DNA from: an uncultured Tateyamaria sp.
Lineage (GTDB): Bacteria > Pseudomonadota > Alphaproteobacteria > Rhodobacterales > Rhodobacteraceae
Reading direction: 5' to 3'
NCBI GenBank assembly: GCA_947501275.1
Contig: CANMVD010000001.1
Location: 372,001 to 436,000, forward strand
Length of the DNA: 64,000 nt
Made by a program: the position numbers and the translations under genes. The stretch's first letter is position 1; the number at the start of each line of letters is the position of its first letter. Of this stretch, positions 44,025 through 51,494 are shown one piece after another. The notes under the pieces are model-generated. The model was given only the letters and a program-made list of their open reading frames with translations. It searched no databases and was not told where the DNA came from.

Positions 44025-45121
44025 TGAACATGCCCACCGAGCAACCAAAGGATGAACCCATGTCGCCAGTCACTCAACTTGGTCGCCGCAAATGTCTTTC
44101 CATGCTTTTGGCGGCCCCCATGCTGGGCGCTTGCGCGACCCAACAGCGCGGGTCTCGACCATTGAAACCTTCAGGCGCAGGTGCTCGGGTGGCTCTTTTG
44201 TTGCCACTGTCGGGTGCACGTGCCGCGTTGGGCCAGCAAATGGCTAAAGCCGTCTGGCTGGTCGAAGATTTTGGTGGCACGCCGGGCGAGACCAATGTTC
44301 TCGACAGTGGGGAAACAGCACAGACGGCAGCCGATGCAGCCCGCAGGGCGGTCGCTGAAGGGGCCAATATCGTCGTCGGCCCGTTGTTTCGCGACCAGAC
44401 TGCTGCGGTTGTACAGGCAGCGGATACCATTCCCGTACTGTCTCTGTCCAATGACGCAAGCCTCACAGCATCCGGTGCGTGGGTCTTCGGCGTCACGCCC
44501 GCCCAATCAGTCAACACGGTGCTTGAATTTGCCAAAAGCACCGGAGCGCGTCGCATGACCGTTCTCGAAACCGGCGGCCCACTCGGACAGAAAGCATCGA
44601 TTGCCGTGCAGGCGGGGGCGCGGAGTGCCAGTGTGTCGTCACTGCCCACGATTCCTGCATCAACACAGCCCGGCCAAATCGCCGACGCTCTGCGTCAGGC
44701 CGGGGGCGGCACCATGCCAGACATAGTCTACATTCCCAGCACTGGGCAGAATGCCTTGCGCCAAGCCGAGGCTGCCGTGCGCACAGGCATCACAACCATC
44801 GGTTCGCTCCAGTGGTCCGGCTTGTCGCAAGCCGAACTCGACCGTCTCGACAAGGCATGTTTCACGGGGCCTGATCCCGTCCGGTTTGATCGGTTGTCTT
44901 CATTTTTCCGGACACAGTTGGACGAAGATCTGGGGGTGATCGCAGCCCTTGCCGTTGATGGGGTCGGCATGGCCCACAGTTTGGGAGGCGCATCCAATCT
45001 CAGCCGTCGTGACAAGTTCGAAGGCTTGTTGGGCGACACCCGTTTCGATCGCAACAAAACCTGTGAACGTGATCTTGCTATCCTGCGGATCGAAGGTGGA
45101 AACGTACTGCCAGTGACATGA
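44024..45121 (+). CDS. LppC/LpoA-like lipoprotein (penicillin-binding protein activator family) in the T2SS operon
   Basis: The 365-residue protein has a lipoprotein signal (LGRRKCLSMLLAAPMLGAC, lipobox LGAC) followed by a Peripla_BP_6-type two-lobed domain: ARVALLLPLSGARAALGQQM, ADAARRAVAEGANIVVGPLF, PVLSLSNDASL and DIVYIPSTGQNALRQAEAAV. This is the fold of LpoA, which activates the peptidoglycan synthase PBP1a from the outer membrane. Its position between gspF and gspJ, with 4-base overlaps on both sides, is unusual. It may open the cell wall for the secretin or act as the missing pilotin. Confidence 0.78.
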   Translation: MNMPTEQPKDEPMSPVTQLGRRKCLSMLLAAPMLGACATQQRGSRPLKPSGAGARVALLLPLSGARAALGQQMAKAVWLVEDFGGTPGETNVLDSGETAQTAADAARRAVAEGANIVVGPLFRDQTAAVVQAADTIPVLSLSNDASLTASGAWVFGVTPAQSVNTVLEFAKSTGARRMTVLETGGPLGQKASIAVQAGARSASVSSLPTIPASTQPGQIADALRQAGGGTMPDIVYIPSTGQNALRQAEAAVRTGITTIGSLQWSGLSQAELDRLDKACFTGPDPVRFDRLSSFFRTQLDEDLGVIAALAVDGVGMAHSLGGASNLSRRDKFEGLLGDTRFDRNKTCERDLAILRIEGGNVLPVT

Positions 45122-45561
45122 GGGCGCGACGTTCAACCAAATCCGGCGTCACACTGATCGAGATGCTGGTTGCTTTGTCCATTTCGACCATGATCGGGCT
45201 CGCGGGGTTCACCCTTTTGGAAAGTGTTACACGCACGGAGGCCGGCGTCTCTGGTCGGCTTGAGCAACTGAAATTGCAGGACCGCGCTTTTCACGTGCTT
45301 CTGCTGGATATGGACAATGCGGGCAGAGCCGTATTTGAAGATGATCTTGCATTGACCATAGGTGTCCAGAGGATCACGTGGCGCGCCGCAGACAGTGGCC
45401 TGATACGCCGCATCAACATCGAGGACAGACCAGCAATAACGCAACGCATTCTGGATGAACCTACCCGGTTCACGGTGCCGCCCGATGGTGGCCTTGTGCT
45501 GACACTGCCGGATACCGATGTTTGGCGTATGTTCCCATTGCCCCGCGACCCTGTCCAATGA
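45118..45561 (+). CDS. gspJ: Type II secretion minor pseudopilin GspJ
   Basis: The 147-residue prepilin shows GVTLIEMLVALSISTMIGLAGFTLL (Glu +5), then a conserved helix RLEQLKLQDRAFHVLLLDMDNAGRAV and a beta-rich domain. GspJ stands in the pseudopilus tip with I and K. It is shorter than E. coli GspJ. ATG 45118 overlaps the lipoprotein stop, and its own stop overlaps gspK. Confidence 0.88.
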   Translation: MRARRSTKSGVTLIEMLVALSISTMIGLAGFTLLESVTRTEAGVSGRLEQLKLQDRAFHVLLLDMDNAGRAVFEDDLALTIGVQRITWRAADSGLIRRINIEDRPAITQRILDEPTRFTVPPDGGLVLTLPDTDVWRMFPLPRDPVQ

Positions 45562-46373
45562 AGCGGAGCAGGCAAGCCGGGGTAAGCCTCCTGAACGTGC
45601 TTGCCGTGCTCGCTGTCGGGACGGGGCTGGTGCAGATCATGTTGCGTGATCAGGATGTTGCGGTGCACCAGCTTAAACGTTCCAACAGCGTTGCACAGGC
45701 CAGAGCACTGGCCCACAGCGGGACAACTTCAGTTGCAGTCGCGCTGCGCCGTGACTTTGTCGAAGCGCCTGGATCGGACCATTTGGGCGAAGCATGGGCG
45801 CGCGCTGCGCAGGAACAGATCGCGCTGGACTTCGGCCAATTCGCCGTAGCGGTCGTTGACGCGCGCGGCAAATTTGACCTGAACGCCCTGCAACCCACGG
45901 CCATTGCAGAACAACGCGTCTTTTCGGCCTTGCTGACCTCTTTGGAACTGCCCGAAGTACTGGCCGGCCAGATCACCCAAATTATCAGTCAGAAAGGACC
46001 GCTACACAAAACCGAAGACCTTATCCGCTTTGGTTTGCCACCTAGCGACGTCCGTCGCCTCTCCGCGCATGTGACGGCGACGTCCGTGCGCGGCCACTTA
46101 AATCTGAATGCGGTGACTGAACCGTTGATGGGGGCGCTTTTGCACAACCCTTCCGCAGCGCGCGGGCTTGTTGCGCGCCGGTTGCTCAAGGGATTTCTCG
46201 ACACCCGTGATTTTGCAGCTCTGGGCGTATCTCAACCACCACTGGCTGGGTTCACTTCGGATGTGTTTGACGTCACATCCATGGCGCGTGTGGGTCAGGC
46301 GCGGGTCGTTGTGAAGCGCCGGTTGTTGCGCGATCCCGACACCGGAACGGTGCAATCACGCGCACGGCAATAA
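45558..46373 (+). CDS. gspK: Type II secretion minor pseudopilin GspK
   Basis: The 271-residue product starts at ATG 45558 (ATGA overlap with gspJ). The helix GVSLLNVLAVLAVGTGLVQIML lacks the +5 Glu, as normal for GspK, where another residue takes its place. The globular part contains VVDARGKFDLNALQPTAIAEQRVFSALL and two helix-hairpin-helix-like segments. GspK caps the pseudopilus. It is shorter than typical GspK (about 320) but complete at both ends. Confidence 0.88.
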   Translation: MKRSRQAGVSLLNVLAVLAVGTGLVQIMLRDQDVAVHQLKRSNSVAQARALAHSGTTSVAVALRRDFVEAPGSDHLGEAWARAAQEQIALDFGQFAVAVVDARGKFDLNALQPTAIAEQRVFSALLTSLELPEVLAGQITQIISQKGPLHKTEDLIRFGLPPSDVRRLSAHVTATSVRGHLNLNAVTEPLMGALLHNPSAARGLVARRLLKGFLDTRDFAALGVSQPPLAGFTSDVFDVTSMARVGQARVVVKRRLLRDPDTGTVQSRARQ

Positions 46374-46375
46374 TA

Positions 46376-46403
46376 AACGCCGCCGAGTTACCCCGGCGGC
46401 GTT
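46376..46403. terminator. Terminator hairpin between gspK and the convergent lipoprotein gene
   Basis: Perfect 10-base arms AACGCCGCCG (46376-46385) and CGGCGGCGTT (46394-46403) with an 8-base loop start 3 bases after the gspK stop. The reverse strand has TTATTATT beyond the hairpin, so it may work in both directions. Confidence 0.65.
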
Positions 46404-46426
46404 ATCAAAGTGCTGCATTCAAACGA

Positions 46427-46633
46427 TCAGAGTTCGAACGGATCTTGTGCCAATTGCACCACGAGACCTGCATTCGTCACATCAATCGGGTTATCCGTCG
46501 CGTTCTGAGCAAACGCTTGTTGAAACGTGGAACCCAGAGTTGCGATCCCCCCGATTGACCCGCCGCCACCACAACCGGCGATCAATGCAAGTCCGGCAAC
46601 TGCAGATGCAAGCCGTAGAGACCTCGATTTCAT
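46427..46633 (-). CDS. Small glycine-rich lipoprotein downstream of the DUF4331 gene
   Basis: The 68-residue product (ATG 46633 with GGAG upstream) has a signal peptide with lipobox LIAGC followed by GGGGSIGGIATLG and an acidic tail. It begins 25 bases after the DUF4331 gene and is probably co-transcribed with it. No family is recognised. A small lipoprotein beside a T2SS that lacks a visible pilotin is worth noting, but nothing in the sequence proves that role. Confidence 0.65.
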   Translation of the reverse strand: MKSRSLRLASAVAGLALIAGCGGGGSIGGIATLGSTFQQAFAQNATDNPIDVTNAGLVVQLAQDPFEL

Positions 46634-46658
46634 GATCTTCTCCTTTGCGATCTGCATA

Positions 46659-48287
46659 TCAGTTTGAAACCGATACTGTGCCATTTGGCGAACCCGGAAT
46701 TGGCGTGTTGAGGTATGGGAACGCATTCTGCAATTCGGACGCGGCGATTGGTGCGCCGTCAGTCAATGCGACATTCCCTATGGGGGCTTGATCCGGTGTG
46801 CAGAAACCGAGGTTGATCAGGTCGCTTGTGGTGTCTTCTTCGGCACCGTCGACACCCAGTTCTGCGCCTAAGGGCACCGGATGGCACAACGCGCCCAAGG
46901 CGACGCGCAAAACAACATCGATCACATCATCGCCGGGTCGCCGACCATTTGGAAAGCCCGCCAGATCTTCTGCCACCACGCCAAAGGAGTGCTGTTCATC
47001 CCTTGGTGTCGCAGGCACTGCCGTGTTCAGGCGCATCATCTCGGATGCGGTGACATTCTGCGGCTGGTTCAGCCCCGGCAGACCGGTCAGGAAGGTTGCC
47101 ACAAGGTCCGTCCGCGGCAGGTTCGTTGGCGCGATATTGTCCACAAGCCCGAGGTCAGGACCAAAGAGCAACTCGACCAGACGTGGGAAGGTCGGGTTTG
47201 TGACATAAGTGGCAAAGCTTGCATCGTCGATAGGTTCGGAGCCGTTGAAGCGGTCCTTGTCTGTGATCCCTATCACCACTTCGTTCACCAATGGCGTGGA
47301 CAGGCGCGATTGCTGTACCAGCGCCCCGCCAACGCGGCTAGTGTCCTCATAGCTGGGGGACGGGTTCTCCAATTCGCCTTGCGCAAGGCTGGCGGTTGTC
47401 CATGCCCCGATGACTGGGTCGTCGCCCTCCGTGATGCACGCAATTGGCAGTTCAAGTGCCAGCGTGGACACGTTGACCTTGCCGAATACGTCATCGTTCA
47501 CTCGGCTTTGCGTGATGCCACCGTCAAATCCGGCACCATCGCCCGCACCCGGCGCACTGTCGCCTTCGATCGGGACAAAGTTGATGAGGTCGAACACTTC
47601 GCCCAGGTTCAGCGCAAACGCTTCCGCGCGCTGCCCGACAAAGACACGGCCCGGCATGTCACAACCCGCCATGTCGAAGTCATAGATAAACTGGTTGGCG
47701 TAGCCGTCATAATCCGGCAGCGTCTTGAGACCGACATGATCCAAGGGCTTGGTAAAGGTCGTCTGACCGGAACCGGCCCGCGTAATCGCGCTGCGCGTGC
47801 CGCTACGGCGGTCGCCCTGGATCAGGGTCAACTCATAGCTTTCGCTTTCGTTTAGCAGCGACTGGTCACCGGGCAGGATGGGACCCGCGTATTTCAGCGG
47901 AATGGCCACGTTCACACCGCCAATGTCCAGACCGATGCCTGCACCATTGTTGGCCAGCTGGTTCTCGAAATCGAACTGAAAAGTCAGATCTTCGATTGCA
48001 TCGCCGTCGTTATCGATATGGATCTCGTAGATGCCATCGGCGTCCATCGTGTAATAGCTCGGGCCTCCATAGTTGACTTGCAACGGCTGATAATTGGCCA
48101 GCAGGGTCACGTAGCCCTCGCGCCCGGGCTCATAGCTCCGGAACATATAGAAGTCGGTTCCGTCCACTTTCGGATGCTCGGTGATGGCAGGCGCTTCGCG
48201 GTGCGATGACGCCGCGATAGGGTCGGTTGTGGCCGCCAGCCCGGCCACCAGTGCCGTGCTCAGGGCCAATGCCTTTTTGGTTGTCAT
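46659..48287 (-). CDS. DUF4331 secreted protein
   Basis: From ATG 48287 (GAGAGGA upstream) the protein has 542 residues: a signal peptide (MTTKKALALSTALVAGLAAT) and a mature chain starting SSHREAPAITEHPKVDGTDFYMFRSY, the hallmark of DUF4331, which continues with YEIHIDNDGDAIEDLTFQFDF and DIGGVNVAIPLKYAG. The role of DUF4331 is not established, though the family often sits near ECF sigma genes. It lies between the T2SS operon and the prepilin peptidase gene and carries the ECF-type promoter; it may be a T2SS substrate, an inference from location. Five or so cysteines are spread through the C-terminal half. Confidence 0.9.
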   Translation of the reverse strand: MTTKKALALSTALVAGLAATTDPIAASSHREAPAITEHPKVDGTDFYMFRSYEPGREGYVTLLANYQPLQVNYGGPSYYTMDADGIYEIHIDNDGDAIEDLTFQFDFENQLANNGAGIGLDIGGVNVAIPLKYAGPILPGDQSLLNESESYELTLIQGDRRSGTRSAITRAGSGQTTFTKPLDHVGLKTLPDYDGYANQFIYDFDMAGCDMPGRVFVGQRAEAFALNLGEVFDLINFVPIEGDSAPGAGDGAGFDGGITQSRVNDDVFGKVNVSTLALELPIACITEGDDPVIGAWTTASLAQGELENPSPSYEDTSRVGGALVQQSRLSTPLVNEVVIGITDKDRFNGSEPIDDASFATYVTNPTFPRLVELLFGPDLGLVDNIAPTNLPRTDLVATFLTGLPGLNQPQNVTASEMMRLNTAVPATPRDEQHSFGVVAEDLAGFPNGRRPGDDVIDVVLRVALGALCHPVPLGAELGVDGAEEDTTSDLINLGFCTPDQAPIGNVALTDGAPIAASELQNAFPYLNTPIPGSPNGTVSVSN

Positions 48288-48425
48288 GTCATGTCCTCTC
48301 AGATCGAATTTTCGCACAGCTTTCCCGGCCGCAGAAACGTCTGTTCTTGCGTGCGGAGCCGTCCGACAGCGGAACTCAGCCCTGGCGCATCTGCGCTGTG
48401 GTGGGACTTCAGGTGCTGCATCCAA

Positions 48426-48454
48426 CAAGACGAAGCGACGGGCGAAAAAGTTTC
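48426..48454 (-). promoter_or_regulatory. ECF-type promoter of the DUF4331 operon
   Basis: On the minus strand GAAAC (48454-48450), 17 bases, CGTCTTG (48432-48426). Transcription would start about 130 bases upstream of the DUF4331 ATG. Its -35 is 7 bases from the -35 of the promoter facing the other way, within the inverted repeat GTTTCAG-GGT-CTGAAAC. Confidence 0.7.
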
Positions 48455-48461
48455 AGGGTCT

Positions 48462-48490
48462 GAAACAAGTTCGCACAACAACACGTACTC
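48462..48490 (+). promoter_or_regulatory. ECF-type promoter of the prepilin peptidase gene
   Basis: GAAAC (48462-48466), 17 bases, CGTACTC (48484-48490), ending 27 bases before the ATG at 48518. Divergent from the DUF4331 promoter. Confidence 0.65.
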
Positions 48491-48517
48491 TCTTGTAACC
48501 GGATCATGAGGCTACAC

Positions 48518-48979
48518 ATGCATGACGTTCTGACACATTCGCTTGTCCTTAAAGGGCTGGCCACGGTCTGGCTGGCGCTGATGCTTGGCTGGATTTGTTT
48601 GGTCGACATCCGGCACTTCAGGATCCCGGATGCGGCCAGTCTCGGACTGGTGGTCTCCGGGATCGCCCTCAGCATTGTGTCTCCCGTGGTCACACCCGCG
48701 CTTGCGGTGATTGGCGCAAGCGTCGGCTATGGTACCTTTGCCGCTCTGGGGGCGGCATTCTACCACCATACGGGCAAGGATGGTCTGGGATTGGGTGATG
48801 CCAAATTACTTGGGGCTGCTGGCGCGTGGCTCGGCCTGTACGATCTGCCAGTTCTCGTCGGTGTCTCTGCGCTCAGCGCGCTTGTCTTTGCGCTGATAAC
48901 GGGTCTGCGCAAGATCGCGTTCGGTCCTTGGCTCGCGGGGGCGTTCTGGATCATTTGGATGGTGCGCGTCAGCGCCTAA
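48518..48979 (+). CDS. Prepilin peptidase (A24 family), GspO role
   Basis: The 153-residue aspartic peptidase consists of the catalytic A24 domain only, lacking the N-terminal methyltransferase domain of PilD, like CpaA/TadV. The two catalytic aspartates are D30 in VDIRHFRIPD and D94 in the GLGLGDAKLLG loop (GxGD motif). Six membrane segments are predicted. ATG 48518 has GAGG at 6-base spacing; an ATG 12 bases upstream is less well placed. It would cleave the leaders of GspG-K, encoded without a peptidase of their own in the main operons. Confidence 0.9.
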   Translation: MHDVLTHSLVLKGLATVWLALMLGWICLVDIRHFRIPDAASLGLVVSGIALSIVSPVVTPALAVIGASVGYGTFAALGAAFYHHTGKDGLGLGDAKLLGAAGAWLGLYDLPVLVGVSALSALVFALITGLRKIAFGPWLAGAFWIIWMVRVSA

Positions 48980-49491
48980 GCACTGACCAGAACCAAACAG
49001 CCCGCAGGCATGGTAATCTCCGGATGAACGCTGCCCGGCTTGGCCACCTGTGCGTCACCGGCGGAATAAAGCTTGCCGTCGATCCACAGCTCACCTTCGA
49101 GGATAAACAAGTGTTCGGCCCGCTCGTGGATATGGGGCTTGATCGACGCGCCCGGCAGACAGCGCAACAGGTACATTGTCCGCCCTGACCGCGTCTCTTC
49201 GGCCAGCACCTTTTTCCAAACCTTGTCGGTGCGCTGTTCCCATACACCTTCCTCAGCGCGCACGCTCTGAAACGGGGCAGTGCCCTGCCCGTCCAATTCA
49301 GCCTCAATCGCGTCAAACAGCCCCTCGGGCGGCTCGGCTTCGGGCAGCCGCGACAAAAGCGGCGACAGATGCGCGCCAAAGACCGTAGCCTCGTCCGCAA
49401 GATCCGGGCGTGTGCCGGGCAGGTTGGTTTCCAACCCGCCAAGGAGTGCGTCTAAAACCTCGGCTGAATGTGTCGCGTCGGTCTTCTTCAT
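48976..49491 (-). CDS. ChrR-like cupin anti-sigma factor lacking the zinc N-domain
   Basis: A 171-residue protein coupled to the ECF sigma gene by ATGA overlap. The C-terminal part is a ChrR-type cupin (KPHIHERAEHLFILEGELWIDGK...KPGSVHPEIT, with H120, H122, H127, H156 as likely metal ligands). The N-terminal half should be the sigma-binding domain, but the His/Cys zinc site (H, H, C, C) of Rhodobacter ChrR is absent; there is no CxxC anywhere. Region EPPEGLFDAIEAELD resembles the hinge of other anti-sigmas. Signal sensing via the cupin alone, or by a lost zinc site, is inferred. Confidence 0.82.
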   Translation of the reverse strand: MKKTDATHSAEVLDALLGGLETNLPGTRPDLADEATVFGAHLSPLLSRLPEAEPPEGLFDAIEAELDGQGTAPFQSVRAEEGVWEQRTDKVWKKVLAEETRSGRTMYLLRCLPGASIKPHIHERAEHLFILEGELWIDGKLYSAGDAQVAKPGSVHPEITMPAGCLVLVSA

Positions 49492-50087
49492 ATCATCGCT
49501 TCCTTTAATGCCGCGATCCCGCGGCGCACCCAACTTTTGGCAGTCCCAACGGGGACGTCCATCACACTGGCCAACTCGATATAGGTGTAGCCCTGAAAAT
49601 AGCACAACAGCAGCGCCTGACGGTATTCGGGACGCAGTTCTCCCAGCAGCTTGCGGATCACCATTGTGTCCAGTGTCGTACCTGCTGGGTCCGGATCACC
49701 GCTGATGTCGGGCACTTCGTCGGAAAACTGCACAAACCCTCGCGCACGCTCCGAGCGCAACCGGTCGATGGCGCAATTGCGCGCAATGGATCCTATCCAG
49801 GACAAAGGATTGCCGCAGTCGGCCTGAAAATGCCCGGCCCGTTTCCAAATCCGCACATAAGTCTCCTGCGCCACTTCGCTTGCAATCTCGCGATCCCGCA
49901 AAATGCCAAGGACGACGCCAAAAACATATCGCGAACTGACGTCATAGAACCGCCGGAACGCGGCGCGATCGCCATCCGCGCACTTGATCAGCAAGTCTGC
50001 GATCAAGCGGGACTGTTCCGCCGTCCCCATCTTAGCCCGCACGCCCCCATGTTGCTGAGACCTGGGCACCAACTTGGTCACACCCAC
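49488..50087 (-). CDS. ECF sigma factor paired with the cupin anti-sigma
   Basis: The 199-residue ECF sigma starts at GTG 50087 behind AAGGA. Region 2: GDRAAFRRFYDVSSRYVFGVVLGILRDREIASEVAQETYVRIWKRA (about residues 39-84). Region 4: LRPEYRQALLLCYFQGYTYIELASVMDVPVGTAKSWVRRGIAAL (about 151-194). Overlap with the ChrR-like gene is the classic sigma/anti-sigma arrangement. A TGCATC-N17-CGTAGTG element 32-60 bases upstream suggests autoregulation, so this sigma is the best candidate for recognising the GAAAC-N17-CGT set. Confidence 0.93.
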   Translation of the reverse strand: MGVTKLVPRSQQHGGVRAKMGTAEQSRLIADLLIKCADGDRAAFRRFYDVSSRYVFGVVLGILRDREIASEVAQETYVRIWKRAGHFQADCGNPLSWIGSIARNCAIDRLRSERARGFVQFSDEVPDISGDPDPAGTTLDTMVIRKLLGELRPEYRQALLLCYFQGYTYIELASVMDVPVGTAKSWVRRGIAALKEAMI

Positions 50088-50118
50088 ATCTGGTCCTTTC
50101 CATAATCCCGTTTCTTAG

Positions 50119-50147
50119 CACTACGGACGTGACCGATCAAAAGATGC
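50119..50147 (-). promoter_or_regulatory. ECF-type promoter of the sigma/anti-sigma operon
   Basis: On the minus strand GCATC (50147-50143), 17 bases, CGTAGTG (50125-50119). The -35 departs from GAAAC at two positions but keeps the following TTTT; the -10 is identical to that of two other units. It overlaps the end of the upstream gene. Confidence 0.5.
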
Positions 50148-50619
50148 ACTCCATCAGAATTTTTTCGCCGCTCTCCATCAATGGAACAGCCAAGGCTGTT
50201 CCAGCATCGCGATCAGGCGGTGTATGACCGTGCATGGTGATGAAGAAATGCGTATGCCCGCGGCACTTGGCACGCACAAACCCGCGTAATCCCGCCCCCT
50301 GCAATGTGACGCTGCCCAACGGCACCCAAGACGCATCCGGCGCCGGGCGCGCGACGATCCTTTGACGATCCTGCCCGAGATAAAGAACTGATCCACCCAC
50401 AGCCAAACCGCAGATAAACGCCAACACCACGAACAAATTGCTGGCCACTGTTCTGGGCTGTCGGGCGTTGTCTATGCGCGCTTCAATCTGCGCAAACATG
50501 TCTGGGGCTGGTTCGGCCTCGTCCAGCAAATGCACAAGCGGTGCAGCTGCTTGGACATCCGGGTCACGTTTGTTCAGAGAGCGCATTGCGGAAAATACAT
50601 GGCGGAACAGTGTCTTCAT
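50137..50619 (-). CDS. Single-pass membrane protein, possible extra anti-sigma or regulator
   Basis: The 160-residue protein (ATG 50619) has a cytoplasmic N-terminal 60 residues, one membrane helix (about 60-82) and a periplasmic domain (GSVTLQGAGLRGFVRAKCRG and so on). The hinge EPAPDMFAQIEARID resembles that of the ChrR-like protein (EPPEGLFDAIEAELD), a pattern typical of anti-sigma factors. It lies directly upstream of the ECF gene with its own ECF-type promoter. I did not recognise a named family; the anti-sigma idea is inference from topology and that motif. Confidence 0.6.
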   Translation of the reverse strand: MKTLFRHVFSAMRSLNKRDPDVQAAAPLVHLLDEAEPAPDMFAQIEARIDNARQPRTVASNLFVVLAFICGLAVGGSVLYLGQDRQRIVARPAPDASWVPLGSVTLQGAGLRGFVRAKCRGHTHFFITMHGHTPPDRDAGTALAVPLMESGEKILMECIF

Positions 50620-50663
50620 GGCTTGATCGTTGGTGCATCTCGGATCATTGCAGGCGTATGTGA

Positions 50664-50692
50664 CACTACGGTTGCCGACCCGCACAAGTTGC
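50664..50692 (-). promoter_or_regulatory. ECF-type promoter upstream of the membrane protein gene
   Basis: On the minus strand GCAAC (50692-50688), 17 bases, CGTAGTG (50670-50664). One base in the -35 differs from GAAAC; the -10 equals that of the cytochrome b promoter. It ends 44 bases before the ATG at 50619. Confidence 0.55.
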
Positions 50693-50714
50693 AGCTTCCG
50701 CCACGTCAGTCACG

Positions 50715-51494
50715 TCAGATACCCGCGTACCATTCATAACCACGATCTTCCCAAAACCCACCGCGCCCACGCCCCAGCATCGAAAAATCGTCAACCAATT
50801 CTATGGCGCGGATGTATTTGGCCATCTTATAGCCCAACTGTCGCTCAACCCGGACACGCAAGGGCGCGCCATTAGGCACGGGCAAGTCTGCACCATTCAT
50901 TCCCCACGCCAGAATCGTTTGCGGATGGTGCGCATCTACGAGGTCAATTGACTCATAGTACTTCACCCCACCGGACAAACTGCGTTCGATGGTATCAAAA
51001 CAGTGAAACACCACATAACGCGCATTGGAACGCACCATGGCTGATCCCAGCACATGCGACAGCGGCACTCCGGTCCATTCGGCAATGCAACTCCAGCCTT
51101 CGACGCAATCGTGTCGGGTGATTTGCCGTCGTGCAGGCATGTTTCGCAAGTCAGCTAGGGACAAGGACAACGGCCTTTCAACCAAGCCGCCAATTTTCAG
51201 CCTATAGGCCTCAAAATCAGTGGATTTGAGAGCGAGATACTCCGAATCCTGTGGATTTGTGAAACCGTTGGGGCGCATGGGCTGGCGAATGTCAGCTGGC
51301 GAGAATTCTGCGGCCAAGGCGCCGCGATCCAACACGCCGCGCTGCATCGCCAGTGTCAGGTCATTTGCCCGCGCCATAAACTGGCGCAGCCTGTGGTCCG
51401 GCTCGCTCAGCCCATCCAGCACCTTGCAACCCCCAAGTGATGAAGCGCCCAATCCACAGAGCACAGTGCGACGTGATAGCAAGCAATCAGACAT
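50715..51494 (-). CDS. Molybdopterin-dependent oxidoreductase of the sulfite oxidase/MsrP family
   Basis: The 259-residue protein begins MSDCLLSRRTVLCGLGASSL with a twin-arginine signal and a lipobox-like GGC (C23). The Mo domain has the conserved cofactor cysteine C130 in RHDCVEGWSCIAEWTGVPL, and VVFHCFDTIERSLSG, ILAWGMNGADLPVPNGAPLRVRV and QLGYKMAKYIRAIELVD are family signatures. It probably exports folded with its cofactor and reduces or oxidises a periplasmic sulfur compound, such as methionine sulfoxide in proteins. The cytochrome b partner overlaps upstream. Confidence 0.92.
   Translation of the reverse strand: MSDCLLSRRTVLCGLGASSLGGCKVLDGLSEPDHRLRQFMARANDLTLAMQRGVLDRGALAAEFSPADIRQPMRPNGFTNPQDSEYLALKSTDFEAYRLKIGGLVERPLSLSLADLRNMPARRQITRHDCVEGWSCIAEWTGVPLSHVLGSAMVRSNARYVVFHCFDTIERSLSGGVKYYESIDLVDAHHPQTILAWGMNGADLPVPNGAPLRVRVERQLGYKMAKYIRAIELVDDFSMLGRGRGGFWEDRGYEWYAGI

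Noticed and set aside
46376-46403. Stem-loop interpreted as a small RNA
   Set aside because: Position just after gspK between convergent genes fits a terminator; nothing supports a separate transcript.
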